From Bdellovibrio sp. KM01 (GTDB taxonomy: Bacteria > Bdellovibrionota > Bdellovibrionia > Bdellovibrionales > Bdellovibrionaceae), in the NCBI RefSeq assembly GCF_013752535.1, contig NZ_CP058348.1, positions 3,844,001 to 3,908,000 of the forward strand: a stretch of DNA of 64,000 nt, read 5' to 3'. This document shows positions 27,447 to 36,605 of the stretch, one piece after another; position 1 is the first letter of the stretch, and every line of letters begins with the position of its first letter. The notes under the pieces are model-generated. The model did not search any database. It was not told the origin of the DNA and saw only the letters and a program-made list of their open reading frames with translations. The translations under genes and the position numbers were made by a program.

Positions 27447-27872
27447 ATGGCTATCGAACAAACATTCTCAATCATCAAACCAAACGCTATGAAAAAAAAT
27501 GCTATCGGTGACATCATCAGCATGTTCGAAGCAAACGGTTTGAAAATCGCTGCTGCTAAAATCGTAGTTTTGACTGCTGATAAAGCTGGCGAGTTCTACG
27601 CTGAACACAAAGCTCGTCCATTCTTTGGCGAACTAGTTTCTTTCATGACTTCTGGCCCAGTTATGTTGATGTGCTTGCAAGGTGAAGGCGCAGTTTTGAA
27701 AAACCGCGAAATCATGGGTGCAACTGATCCTAAAAAAGCTAACCCAGGCACAGTACGTTCTAAATTCGGTGACAACATGGGCGAAAATGCAGTTCACGGT
27801 TCTGATTCTGTTGAATCTGCTGCTCGCGAACTTGCTTTGTTCTTCGAAAAACACGAAATCTGCAACGTGTAG
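27447..27872 (+). CDS. ndk: Nucleoside diphosphate kinase
   Basis: Ndk transfers the terminal phosphate among nucleoside di- and triphosphates through a phosphohistidine. The 141-residue length is normal. It has [13 protein letters not shown] at the start and the active-site His117 in NAVHGSDS. An AAGGAGAT ribosome-binding site precedes the ATG. Three bases separate it from the rRNA methyltransferase gene. Confidence 0.97.
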   Translation: MAIEQTFSIIKPNAMKKNAIGDIISMFEANGLKIAAAKIVVLTADKAGEFYAEHKARPFFGELVSFMTSGPVMLMCLQGEGAVLKNREIMGATDPKKANPGTVRSKFGDNMGENAVHGSDSVESAARELALFFEKHEICNV

Positions 27873-27875
27873 TTT

Positions 27876-29021
27876 GTGAACGTAAATTCTCGTATCCAAG
27901 TTAAGATCGAGAAAATGGCCATCGGGGGCGCGGGCATTGCCCGCCACGATGGCCTTGTTATTTTTGTACCACTCGCCGCGCCTGAAGACGAACTTCTCGT
28001 AGAAATCACGACAGCCAAGAAAAATTTTGCTGAAGCTCGAATCGTTGATATTTTAAAACCGGGCCCTTCACGCAGAACTCCACCATGTCCCGTAGCGGAT
28101 GTTTGCGGTGGTTGCAACTGGCAACAAATCACTGAAGACGAACAACGAAATCAAAAAGAATCTTTGGTTCTTGAGACGATTAAGAAATTTAATCCAGAAT
28201 TGAATTTCGAATATCTGCCGGTACAGGCCAGTCCTCGTTCGTTCCGCTATCGCAATCGTATTCAGCCTAAGTTTCACAATGGTCGCTTCGGATTTTTCGC
28301 AAGAAACTCCCATGAAATCGTGGAAATCGATGATTGCCCGATCACCGAGGAAATTCTGACGAAAAAATTTGCCGAAGTCAGACAATGGGCCGCAGATAAA
28401 AAATCTCGCGATCTCTTGCGCTTAGAAATGTACATCGCTGAAAATGAAGAAGTCCGTTATGGTCTAATCACTGATGAGGATGATGGTATTGGCTTTTCTC
28501 AGGTCAACCGTTTCCAAAATCCACATTTGTTAGAAACGACTTTGAATTGGGCCGGAGAAATTGAGTACCCGCAGGTTTTTGACCTTTACGCGGGCTCGGG
28601 CAATTTCACCTTTCCGTTAATGCAAAAGTATAAATCTGCCAAAGTGACCGCAGTCGAACTTAATCCTAAATTAGTGGAACGTGGTCGAGGTTTAAATAAA
28701 GATAAGCGTCTTCGCTACTTTATGTCGGATGTGGAAAGCTACATGCGCAGAGCCGATATTCAAAATCAGGACCTGGTGGTCCTGGACCCTCCCCGCGCCG
28801 GAGCCAGCGAATATATCATGCGATCCTTAGCTGCAGCAGCTCCGCAAAAGATCATTTACATCAGTTGCCACCCTGTTTCCCTGGCGCGTGATCTAAAATG
28901 GTTCTTTGCATGGGCGCAAAAGCTCGGCAAAAATTTCCGCCTCGAGCGAATGCAAACATTCGAGATGTTTCCTCAGACAGACCATGTAGAGACTATTGCT
29001 GAGCTCAGGGTTGACTCTTAG
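27876..29021 (+). CDS. RlmD/TrmA-family RNA m5U methyltransferase
   Basis: A 381-residue class I SAM-dependent uridine-5 methyltransferase. An N-terminal TRAM-like strand region (NVNSRIQVKIEKMAIGG) precedes an iron-sulfur motif CxxxxxCGGC (Cys71, 77, 80), with a further Cys in DDCPIT as the likely fourth ligand. The SAM site DLYAGSGNFTFPL and the catalytic cysteine in YISCHPVSLARDL follow. RlmD modifies U1939 in 23S rRNA and TrmA modifies U54 in tRNA; the 4Fe-4S cluster favours the RlmD/RumA type. GTG start. Confidence 0.9.
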   Translation: MNVNSRIQVKIEKMAIGGAGIARHDGLVIFVPLAAPEDELLVEITTAKKNFAEARIVDILKPGPSRRTPPCPVADVCGGCNWQQITEDEQRNQKESLVLETIKKFNPELNFEYLPVQASPRSFRYRNRIQPKFHNGRFGFFARNSHEIVEIDDCPITEEILTKKFAEVRQWAADKKSRDLLRLEMYIAENEEVRYGLITDEDDGIGFSQVNRFQNPHLLETTLNWAGEIEYPQVFDLYAGSGNFTFPLMQKYKSAKVTAVELNPKLVERGRGLNKDKRLRYFMSDVESYMRRADIQNQDLVVLDPPRAGASEYIMRSLAAAAPQKIIYISCHPVSLARDLKWFFAWAQKLGKNFRLERMQTFEMFPQTDHVETIAELRVDS

Positions 29022-29045
29022 CTCTCTAATGATACCTTTTTAGAC

Positions 29046-29798
29046 ATGCGTAAATGGATTATCGCTGCTTGCATGCTTGCTTTGGCTGGCTGTGCAAGTT
29101 GGAGTCAGAACAAAGAAAAGTCGGAATTATATCTTCGAATGGGCAATGCCTTTATCGAAGAGGGTAACTATCCCAATGCGATCGTGGCTCTACAAAAAGC
29201 TCAAGAGCTTGATACCACGAACGCCGCTGTACCAAACAGTATGGGCCAAGCGCTATTCATGCGTGAACGCTATGATCTTGCAGAAAAACAATTCCGCAAA
29301 GCTGTCGCGATGAACCCAAAATACTCCGATGCCCGGAACAATCTGGCGCGTGTATTGATCGAAGAAGGAAAATACGCAGAGGCAGATAAAGAGCTGACTC
29401 TGGTACTCAATGACCTGACTTATTCCGGAGTCGACAAAGCCTTCACCAACTATGGCCTCTCCAAATTCAACCAAAAACAATATGCTGCTGCCCAAGAAGC
29501 CTTCTTAAACGTTTTGAAGACTAAATCGGATGATTGCTGGGCAAACTCATACTATGGTCGAGCTTTCTTTGAAGAAAAAAAGTATGCACAAGCTACAGAA
29601 GCTTTGGATCGAGCCATTGGCTTTTGCCAGAAGAATCTAATCGACGAGCCTCACTATTACAGCGCACTGGCTTATTACCGTGTGGGCGACAAATCCAAAT
29701 CTATCGCGCGCTTTGAAGAAATCATTCGTTACTATCCAGATGGCAAATACCGCGACAAAGCCAAGGGCATGCTGGATCTGATTCGAAAGGGACAATAA
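29046..29798 (+). CDS. TPR lipoprotein, PilF/PilW-like
   Basis: A 250-residue protein with lipobox LAGC (Cys16) and about six TPR repeats from residue 25 on, starting YLRMGNAFIEEGNYPNAIVALQKAQELD. PilF/PilW is the pilotin for the type IV pilus secretin PilQ. The gene lies next to a RodZ-like gene, with an RNA methyltransferase upstream. This mirrors the rlmN-pilF-rodZ order of gamma-proteobacteria, though the methyltransferase is a different family. A pilotin role is likely but other TPR lipoproteins look alike. Confidence 0.78.
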   Translation: MRKWIIAACMLALAGCASWSQNKEKSELYLRMGNAFIEEGNYPNAIVALQKAQELDTTNAAVPNSMGQALFMRERYDLAEKQFRKAVAMNPKYSDARNNLARVLIEEGKYAEADKELTLVLNDLTYSGVDKAFTNYGLSKFNQKQYAAAQEAFLNVLKTKSDDCWANSYYGRAFFEEKKYAQATEALDRAIGFCQKNLIDEPHYYSALAYYRVGDKSKSIARFEEIIRYYPDGKYRDKAKGMLDLIRKGQ

Positions 29799-30886
29799 TG
29801 AAGAAAACAGGTGAGATTTTAAAGGCAGCTCGTGAAGAAAAAGGCCTCTCTCTGAATGAAGTGGCGTTGTCTCTTAAAATCAGCAGCAAAGTTTTGAAAG
29901 CCATCGAAGAAGGTGACGAAAGCCAGCTTCCTGCAAAGACATTTTTGCGTGGTTTCGTAAAAAGCTATGCCACATTTCTGCGTTTGGATGCAGATAAGAT
30001 CCTTGAAAGCTTTTATGAGGAAATGGGCAGCACTCGCCCCCAACCTTACATCCGCCCAAGCAGCACCCCTGAAAAAGATACTGCCGTCGAAAACAAATCT
30101 GAAACAACAGACTCTGCTGAGGCGACAGTTACGCCAATTCGTAAATCTGCACCTGCTTCCAGCAGCAACGACTACTCCCCTTTGAACAAAAAAAACAACA
30201 CCAAGACAATCGTTGCGGCGGTTCTTTTGTGTGTACTTGCGGGACTTATTATCTTTACGAAAAAGATGATCGATAAATATTCCAAAGAAGCAGAAATTCC
30301 ACCGTCCGTTGCGCAAACAATGGAAGGTGTAACTCCTGTTGATGGAGAAGCTCCAACTTTGACAGAGCCTTTGACTTCCCAAAGTCCAACGCCAAGCACA
30401 TCTCCATTGGAAAACTTGACCAAGGCAGATGCTGGCAAAACCGAGCCCGTCAGCAAAGCGACACCGACTGCGACGCCTAAAGCATCTCCTACGCCGTCAG
30501 CAACTGAGACGCCAAAGGCATCGCCAAGTCCTTCAGCAACTCACACTCCTTCACCAACCCCATCTGCATCAGCTTCTCCATCACCAACGGCAAGTGCTGC
30601 TGCGACGGCGACTGCTTCTCCTTCTCCATCGGCTTCTCCAACTCCGGAAAAACCAAAGCCAGTGGAGCTGATCGTGGAAGCACTCGATACGGTTGAAATA
30701 GAATACTCTTCTCCGAATGGCAAACCACAGAAAATCAAATTGTCTGCGGAACAAGTTCATACATTCAAAAGCAAAAGCGGTTTGAAAATTAATTTCTCAA
30801 ATGGCGGCGCTGTAAATTTGATCTTGAACGGAAAAGAATTGGGCATCCCGGGTGACTTGGGCAAGCCAATTAAATTGAGCTATTAA
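29798..30886 (+). CDS. rodZ: RodZ-like cell-shape protein
   Basis: RodZ links MreB to the envelope. Residues 1-80 form the HTH_25 domain (GEILKAAREEKGLSLNEVA, then FLRGFVKSYATFL); one membrane segment lies at about 131-155 (IVAAVLLCVLAGLIIF); residues about 175-290 are a Pro/Ser/Thr/Ala-rich linker with many PSPSAT-type units; the C-terminal 75 residues are a small beta domain (DUF4115-like: VELIVEALDTVEIEY, SAEQVHTFKSKSGLKINFSNGG). Its ATG overlaps the TPR gene by one base. The long low-complexity linker is unusual for RodZ, whose linker is normally shorter. Confidence 0.85.
   Translation: MKKTGEILKAAREEKGLSLNEVALSLKISSKVLKAIEEGDESQLPAKTFLRGFVKSYATFLRLDADKILESFYEEMGSTRPQPYIRPSSTPEKDTAVENKSETTDSAEATVTPIRKSAPASSSNDYSPLNKKNNTKTIVAAVLLCVLAGLIIFTKKMIDKYSKEAEIPPSVAQTMEGVTPVDGEAPTLTEPLTSQSPTPSTSPLENLTKADAGKTEPVSKATPTATPKASPTPSATETPKASPSPSATHTPSPTPSASASPSPTASAAATATASPSPSASPTPEKPKPVELIVEALDTVEIEYSSPNGKPQKIKLSAEQVHTFKSKSGLKINFSNGGAVNLILNGKELGIPGDLGKPIKLSY
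30370..30660 (+). repeat. Low-complexity Pro/Ser/Thr/Ala coding repeat in rodZ
   Basis: Imperfect reiteration of codons for PSP, SAT and TPKASP units within the periplasmic linker. It is rich in TCTCC/CCATCAGC words, so length variation by slippage is likely between strains. Confidence 0.7.
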
Positions 30887-30888
30887 TC

Positions 30889-32205
30889 TTGAAAGACCTC
30901 AAACGACTTTGGCTTATCAGCCTTTTCGTCAAACTGATTCTTGCGGCACTGATTCCTCTCAGTGCCGATGAAGCTTACTACTGGGTCTGGTCTCACCGTC
31001 TGCAACTAAGTTATTTCGATCATCCACCGATGGTGGCATGGCTGTTTTCTTTGGGACATTTTCTTGAGCCTTTTCTGCATTCCGTGCGCTGGCCTGCAGT
31101 TATTCTGGGGCACGCTTCGATTTGGGTAGGAATTAAACTGCTCAGCAAGCACATGGATCTGGAAAAGATTCGCACTTGGATTTACCTGGTTTTGTTCTCT
31201 CCCCTTTTGGGATTTGGTTCGTTGATCGTTACGCCGGATTTGCCAGTGATATTTTTCTGGATCGTGAGTCTTTACTATCTTGATCTGGTGCTGGAGAAGA
31301 AAGATCTTAAGAGCTATGCCGCATTTGGTGTGGCACTGGGTTTAGGATTCTGCGCGAAATACCATATCGTTCTTTTTGTTCCATGCCTTCTTTTGTATTT
31401 AATAATGGAAAAGAAATGGAACGCGGTTCATTGGAAACTCGTTCCCGCCACCTTGATCACGGGTTTGTTATTTTGCCTGCCGGTGATTCTGTGGAACTAT
31501 CAAAATGATTTCGCGTCTTTTAGATTTCAATTGGAACATGGATTTGAAAGACCGCACTACAATCCTGAGTGGACGATTTCTTATGTCCTTGCCCAGATCG
31601 TTATTATCTTCCCTTGGGTTCTTTGGGCCGCCGTTCGCATAAAGCCCGCAAAACCTGTTCGTTATCTGATGTATTTCGCATGGCTACCTTTGTTGTTCTT
31701 CCTGGGCACTTCGTTTAAGGCCCTGGTGGAAGCGAATTGGCCCATCATCGCTTATCCCGCGGTATTTATGCTGGCGGCAATGCACCCACGCATGTCTCAG
31801 TGGAAAAAGTATTATATTGGCTTCTTTGGTTCGATTATAGCTGCCGCTGTAGTGATTTTGTTTGTGCCACGATTCAGAACAATCGATCCAAAGATTAACG
31901 AGCCTTTTGCTCTTCAGAATCTAGCGCAAGAAACTGCTGAATATCAGCCGCTGTATGGCGACTCCTATCAAATGTCATCTTCGCTGTGGTATTTCAGCAA
32001 ATCGCCCGTATTTAAACTGAAAGATATCAGTCGTTTTGACTTTTTCGACACGCTTCCCGAAGCAAAACCCGCCGGAAACAAGTTTTATTTAGTGAAGCAT
32101 CAAGGCAATGGTTTACCCCAGTGGCTTTCCGAACAACAATGGACTTATCAGGAGATTAAGAAAATCGCTCCTGACTTTGTTGTTTTGGAATTCACACGAC
32201 CATGA
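30889..32205 (+). CDS. GT39/ArnT-like membrane glycosyltransferase
   Basis: A 438-residue polytopic protein with about ten membrane segments. The first periplasmic loop has the acidic motif SADEAYYWVWSHRLQLSYFDHPPMVAWL, typical of GT39/GT83-like enzymes such as ArnT and dolichyl-phosphate-mannose-type transferases, which move sugar from a lipid-phosphate carrier onto lipid A or protein. Start TTG two bases after rodZ. Donor and acceptor are unknown. It overlaps the next gene by four bases. Confidence 0.83.
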   Translation: MKDLKRLWLISLFVKLILAALIPLSADEAYYWVWSHRLQLSYFDHPPMVAWLFSLGHFLEPFLHSVRWPAVILGHASIWVGIKLLSKHMDLEKIRTWIYLVLFSPLLGFGSLIVTPDLPVIFFWIVSLYYLDLVLEKKDLKSYAAFGVALGLGFCAKYHIVLFVPCLLLYLIMEKKWNAVHWKLVPATLITGLLFCLPVILWNYQNDFASFRFQLEHGFERPHYNPEWTISYVLAQIVIIFPWVLWAAVRIKPAKPVRYLMYFAWLPLLFFLGTSFKALVEANWPIIAYPAVFMLAAMHPRMSQWKKYYIGFFGSIIAAAVVILFVPRFRTIDPKINEPFALQNLAQETAEYQPLYGDSYQMSSSLWYFSKSPVFKLKDISRFDFFDTLPEAKPAGNKFYLVKHQGNGLPQWLSEQQWTYQEIKKIAPDFVVLEFTRP

Positions 32206-33410
32206 AATCACTAGTCGCTTTTTCATTCTTGCTGGTTTTCTATTTCCTGTTTGGATTTTATCTAAACCAGTTCGACACGTCGATTGTGCCAAGACAGCTT
32301 TCTGCTGCGCACTCCTCTAACTATTACGACTATAAAGGAGTGATGAACGTTCACACCGATTTGTCGTCCGGGTCTGCCACTCCCAGCTTTGTCATCACCT
32401 CTGCAAAACTCGCGAATCTGGATTTTTTAATTTTTACAGATTTGAATTTGTTCAACATGCCAACAAGTTTTGAATCTTATCACGGGAACCTGATGGTGCT
32501 TTCCGCAGGGAAGTACAGCTATCTGGATTCTCGACTGATTTATTACTCCTTATCTCAAGAAAGCATCGGTAGCAGTCTTGGCGATGCGCAAGTGACGCTG
32601 GCCGATTTACTTTCCCAAAAAACAGGGGCGAACAAAGACTCTCTAACGATTTTAGCACATCCCTATAAAGCCGGATTCACGTGGAGCGGGGAAATTCCCT
32701 CCGGTCTTGATGGCTTTGAACTTTGGAATCTAAAAAGTCTTTCGAACCGCGCTTGGCAGGATTCAAAACTTTCTACCATCTGGAGTTTTTTAATTTATCC
32801 ATTTAATCCGCGGCTGTCTTTTCTGCGCCTTTATTCTGAGCCTACTGACGAAATTGCTTTGTTGGATAAGCTTTCCATGGAACGCAAAATCGTTGTCTAT
32901 GCTGGTGCAGAGGCCAACGCCCGCGCGATTCCCCTGGCAAATTATTTTATTCGCTTTCCAAGCTACAAGCGTTCCTTTGAGATTATGAGTAATCACGTGA
33001 TGCTTAAGTCTGAACTGACAGGAAGTTTCAACGGCGACCGCGCCAAGATCTTCAATGCGCTTAAGCAAGGGAATTTCTATATGGCGATGGATATCCTGGG
33101 TGATCCCAAGGGTTTTGTTGCGACGATCGATGACGAAAAGCAGTCCTACATGATGGGTTCCGAGATGAAGTTTAAAAAGGGCATGGTCCTTAAAGTAAAA
33201 CTTCCGACGACGCCTAAAGAATTTTTTGAAATCGTTATCTATCGCAATGGTGAAGCTGTTGCGCGCATCAATCAGCCGGAAACTTCATTTCCCATCACAG
33301 CAGCCGGCGTTTACCGCGTTCAGGTGCGTGTGACTTCGACGATGCCAATTCCCGATGCGAAAAAATGGGTCACGTGGATCTATACTAATCCTTATTACGT
33401 GCATCCTTAG
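32202..33410 (+). CDS. Membrane-anchored PHP-like protein with degenerate metal motif
   Basis: A 402-residue protein with one N-terminal membrane segment (SLVAFSFLLVFYFLFGFYL) and a large outside part. Residues about 45-90 resemble the start of a PHP phosphoesterase (GVMNVHTDLSSGSATPSF, LDFLIFTDLN), but the first metal His of HxH is Asn and the His of the TDHN motif is Leu. Later segments (TILAHPYKAGF, GLDGFELWNL) also match the PHP layout. It may bind rather than hydrolyse its ligand. It is coupled to the glycosyltransferase gene, suggesting a surface glycan role. Inference. Confidence 0.65.
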   Translation: MKSLVAFSFLLVFYFLFGFYLNQFDTSIVPRQLSAAHSSNYYDYKGVMNVHTDLSSGSATPSFVITSAKLANLDFLIFTDLNLFNMPTSFESYHGNLMVLSAGKYSYLDSRLIYYSLSQESIGSSLGDAQVTLADLLSQKTGANKDSLTILAHPYKAGFTWSGEIPSGLDGFELWNLKSLSNRAWQDSKLSTIWSFLIYPFNPRLSFLRLYSEPTDEIALLDKLSMERKIVVYAGAEANARAIPLANYFIRFPSYKRSFEIMSNHVMLKSELTGSFNGDRAKIFNALKQGNFYMAMDILGDPKGFVATIDDEKQSYMMGSEMKFKKGMVLKVKLPTTPKEFFEIVIYRNGEAVARINQPETSFPITAAGVYRVQVRVTSTMPIPDAKKWVTWIYTNPYYVHP

Positions 33411-33708
33411 TGGGTCTTTCGATTACCAAGCCATCGATAGGCTCGGTTTGACAGGCCAAGCGTTCAAAATCCCGAAATCCACGATCCTCAGCGATATCCG
33501 CCTCAATATCATTTCGTGGAGGCAGTTTCTCGAGTCCCTGACGAACAAAAATCCGACACGTTCCGCAAGTTCCGAAGCCGCCACAAGTGTGATCCAAAGC
33601 GAAGCCTTCACGCACAGCCACATCAAGTACGCTCTGGTCCTTTTGACTCACCAAGACATCAATGCCGTCCGGCAAAAAGGTTATATATTTTCCAGACTTA
33701 GGCTTCAC
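33385..33708 (-). CDS. [2Fe-2S] ferredoxin
   Basis: A 107-residue plant-type/adrenodoxin-like ferredoxin with ligands Cys42, Cys48, Cys51 and Cys86 in HTCGGFGTCGTC and RLACQT, the ISC/Fdx spacing. It is an electron carrier in the cytoplasm. No isc genes are nearby, so the partner is unknown. Its 3' end overlaps the PHP-like gene by 26 bases (convergent). Confidence 0.9.
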   Translation of the reverse strand: MKPKSGKYITFLPDGIDVLVSQKDQSVLDVAVREGFALDHTCGGFGTCGTCRIFVRQGLEKLPPRNDIEADIAEDRGFRDFERLACQTEPIDGLVIERPTKDARNKD

Positions 33709-33777
33709 GGCGGAAATCTCCTCTAAACAGACAGTCTTTCATTGAAAGGGCCTCTGCCATTTTGTATCAATTATGCC

Positions 33778-34392
33778 ATGAGATTTGTAGCTTTTGACTT
33801 TGAAACAACTGGAACTGTACCTGGCGTAGACCAAATTATTGAAATTGGGGCTGTCCGCTTCATTAACGGTGAACCAGAGGCCGTATTTGCGACTCTTGTT
33901 GACCCACTTCGCCCGATTGCTCCTGGTGCCTCAAAAGTGAATGGCATTTACGACAATATGGTAAAAGGGAAACCAACGATCGACTCGTTGTTGGACTCTT
34001 TGGCTGACTTCTGTGGTGATGACATCATGGTTGCGCACAATGCTCCTTTTGATGCCCAGTTCCTGACTGCAGACGTAAAGAAATACGAATCAAAAGCTCC
34101 ACGCGGGATCGTCTTGGACTCCTTGCCAATCGCTCGTAAAGTATTCCCGGGCCTTCCAAACTACAAATTGGGCACTTTGGTTCAACACTTGAAAATTCCA
34201 ACAACTGATTTCCATAGAGCTGAAGAAGATGCGACTTATTTGGGTCATATGTTCACTCAAATGCTGAAAAGAATTTCTGTGGGCGGCCAAGCACCTCAAG
34301 TTGCTAACTTGGTGGCTTTGACTGGTAAACCTGAATTGCGTTTCCCACAAATCGTCCGCCAACCGAAACAAATGGATTTCTTCGGCGTTTAG
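33778..34392 (+). CDS. DEDDh 3'-5' exonuclease, DnaQ-like
   Basis: A 204-residue exonuclease with the three Exo motifs: Asp7 and Glu9 in AFDFETTG, Asp92 in HNAPFDAQFL, His146 and Asp151 in FHRAEEDATYLG. This is the DEDDh arrangement of DNA polymerase III epsilon and related nucleases. The C-terminus ends in QPKQMDFFGV: the QMDFF stretch resembles a beta-clamp-binding peptide (Qxx[LM]xF type), so clamp association is plausible. I chose the ATG at 33778; a TTG 36 bases upstream would add residues without conserved content. Confidence 0.88.
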   Translation: MRFVAFDFETTGTVPGVDQIIEIGAVRFINGEPEAVFATLVDPLRPIAPGASKVNGIYDNMVKGKPTIDSLLDSLADFCGDDIMVAHNAPFDAQFLTADVKKYESKAPRGIVLDSLPIARKVFPGLPNYKLGTLVQHLKIPTTDFHRAEEDATYLGHMFTQMLKRISVGGQAPQVANLVALTGKPELRFPQIVRQPKQMDFFGV

Positions 34393-34414
34393 TTTTTCCT
34401 AGATTAGTTCAAAT

Positions 34415-34446
34415 AAAAAGGCCGTGGACACACGGCCTTTTTTTAT
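34415..34446. terminator. Bidirectional terminator between exonuclease and nadE
   Basis: Stem AAAAGGCCGTG / CACGGCCTTTT with a GACA loop; A run on one side and T run on the other, between convergent genes. Confidence 0.92.
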
Positions 34447-34459
34447 TCTCAATCAAGCT

Positions 34460-36073
34460 TTAAGCTTTGTGAGCAATCGGATAGCGACGTCCCCGTCCAA
34501 AAGCATGCGGAGAAACTTTTAGAATCGGCGCCGCCTGCCAACGTTTAAATTCAGTTCTCATCAGCACAGGATACAACCATTTATCTGCCGCAGTTTTTGG
34601 TTCTTTAAACTGCTCAACCAAAGACACCACAGATTTATCCAAATCATCGTACTCTGGCAGTGAATCCTGATCCTTTTGATTTGGGCGAAGCTCTGCTGAT
34701 GGAGGGCGAGTGATGATTGTTTCCGGAATCACTTCGCCTTCTTTGTTATAATGTTTTGCCAGCGCATAGACTTGTTGTTTCGTCAGGTCTCCCAAGGGCG
34801 CCAAACCACCGCACATATCACCGTAAAGAGTTGAATAGCCTGAGGCGTATTCACTCTTATTACCCGTGGTCAGAAGCATGCTGTTGTTTTGATTCGAATA
34901 CGCCATCAGTGTCAGACCACGCAAACGAGCCTGCAGGTTTTCATTCACAACACTAAATCCGGAAAGGCCGATGCCTTTTTCCAAACCTTTCACCACTTGT
35001 TCATACATAGGCGCAATTTCAACGACCTTGAATTCCACGCCAAGGTTTTTCGCCAGAGTTTCCGCCAAAGTTAAACTCATCGATGCGTTGTAAGGGCCCG
35101 GCAAAGCCAGGGTGGTCACATTCGCAGGTCCCATTGCATCCACCGCCAGAGCTGCTGCCACTGCGGAATCAATACCGCCACTGGAGCCTAAATGGACTTT
35201 CTTCATTCCCGTTTTTGCGCAGAAATCACGAATACCCAGAACCAGGGCACGACGAAGTTCTTCGACACCTTGGATTTTGGGATTCTTACTCCACACTTCT
35301 TTTGTGTCGAGATCGATAACGTTTAGATCCTCCTCGAAAGGAAGGCAGGTCATCAGCTTTTTGCCTTTTTTATCCAAAACAAAACTTGCGCCATCAAAAA
35401 TGATTTCATCCTGCGCACCGACCATGTTCGCATATAAAATAGGCGCGTTGAAATACTCAGCCGTTTTACGGGTGACATATTCACGCTGCTTCATCTTATC
35501 CACGAAGTAAGGCGAGGCACTTAAGTTTATCACCATGTCGACTTTTTGTTTTTTTACTTTCGCCAATGGGTTCACTCTATATGCCGAGTGACCTTTAGCA
35601 TCCGGCCAGGCCCAGATATCTTCGCAAATAGTCAGGAAAAACTTCTTACCCTTCCAGGTGAAATAGTTTTTCGACATATCTCCGGGCTCGATAAAGCGGG
35701 CTTCATCAAAAACATCACCCGTCGGTAACAGCTGTTTATGGAAAAGACGTGGCTTTTGACCCTTAACTGCAAAAACAGCAGAGTTGAAATAAGGACGTCC
35801 TTTTTTATCTGGATTGCGCGTGATGACTCCGAAAATGACGGCGATGTTTTTGGGAATTTTTTTCAGTAAATCCCGCATTTCGGTTTCTTGTCTTTTAACG
35901 ATTTGTTCACGTTCCAATAAATCAAAGGGATGATAACCAAACAGTGAACATTCCGGAAATACCACCATTTCGCACTTACGCTGTTGCGCCTGGTGGATAT
36001 AATCCAAAATCTTTTCTTTATTGGTTTTAAAATCAGCAAGAGTGGGGTTGATTTGCGCCAGAGCTATTCTCAT
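34460..36073 (-). CDS. nadE: NAD+ synthase, glutamine-hydrolysing
   Basis: A 537-residue enzyme that makes NAD+ from deamido-NAD. The N-terminal nitrilase-type glutaminase (1-270) has its Glu in MVVFPECSLFGYHP, Lys in FHKQLLPTGDVFDEARF and catalytic Cys in LTICEDIWAW. The C-terminal synthetase has the PP-loop SSGGIDSAV, TGNKSEYASGYSTLYGD and ITRPPSAELRP. Start ATG with MRIALAQINPTLAD, the usual N-terminus. Confidence 0.96.
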   Translation of the reverse strand: MRIALAQINPTLADFKTNKEKILDYIHQAQQRKCEMVVFPECSLFGYHPFDLLEREQIVKRQETEMRDLLKKIPKNIAVIFGVITRNPDKKGRPYFNSAVFAVKGQKPRLFHKQLLPTGDVFDEARFIEPGDMSKNYFTWKGKKFFLTICEDIWAWPDAKGHSAYRVNPLAKVKKQKVDMVINLSASPYFVDKMKQREYVTRKTAEYFNAPILYANMVGAQDEIIFDGASFVLDKKGKKLMTCLPFEEDLNVIDLDTKEVWSKNPKIQGVEELRRALVLGIRDFCAKTGMKKVHLGSSGGIDSAVAAALAVDAMGPANVTTLALPGPYNASMSLTLAETLAKNLGVEFKVVEIAPMYEQVVKGLEKGIGLSGFSVVNENLQARLRGLTLMAYSNQNNSMLLTTGNKSEYASGYSTLYGDMCGGLAPLGDLTKQQVYALAKHYNKEGEVIPETIITRPPSAELRPNQKDQDSLPEYDDLDKSVVSLVEQFKEPKTAADKWLYPVLMRTEFKRWQAAPILKVSPHAFGRGRRYPIAHKA

Positions 36074-36116
36074 GCGCTCAATATACGCTCACCCCTTGGA
36101 CTTTCAAGTCGGGTTT

Positions 36117-36482
36117 TTAATTGTCGATGGGTTTTCGGCCCGAGAAGCCATCGTGGTAACCATGAAAGTGACCAACCTGGGTTTCAGGGAATTTCCAACA
36201 GAAATAGCCCTCGCCGCTGTCAAAATCAGCCATCCATAGACCCTTGGGCTCCGCTCCTAATTTTTCAATCTTGGCCTGCCAGCGATCAATAATGACGTTA
36301 ATTTGCTCTTCGATAACAACAACAGAAGGATGAGTCTTATCGGAATACGCTTCGATCCTGTTCACATGAAGCTTCACTTCGCGATTGGCCTCATCAGTCA
36401 ACCGATAGATGATCGGTAACAACTGACGTGCTTCTTCAATTGTGAAGAATTTCTTGCGATTGATCTCAATCACATTTTCCAA
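36117..36482 (-). CDS. DUF2203-family protein
   Basis: A 121-residue protein matching DUF2203: KKFFTIEEARQLLPIIYRLTDEA, a long amphipathic helix region, then LGAEPKGLWMADFDSGEGYFCWKFPE and HFHGYHDGFSGRKPI at the end. The function of this family is unknown; the conserved Trp, His and Cys suggest metal or ligand binding. I chose the TTG at 36482 because GAGGGGG lies six bases upstream; a longer frame from an ATG at 36545 lacks a ribosome-binding site. Confidence 0.75.
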   Translation of the reverse strand: MENVIEINRKKFFTIEEARQLLPIIYRLTDEANREVKLHVNRIEAYSDKTHPSVVVIEEQINVIIDRWQAKIEKLGAEPKGLWMADFDSGEGYFCWKFPETQVGHFHGYHDGFSGRKPIDN

Positions 36483-36605
36483 AAATGGCCCCCTCGAAAC
36501 AAGCGAGTGCCTTGTATGCTCGAAACAAACGATTGATTCAAGCACTTCCGTTTGGTGACAGACAACTTAAGATTTAATGTGGAATTTTTCTAAACGCGAT
36601 GCAGG

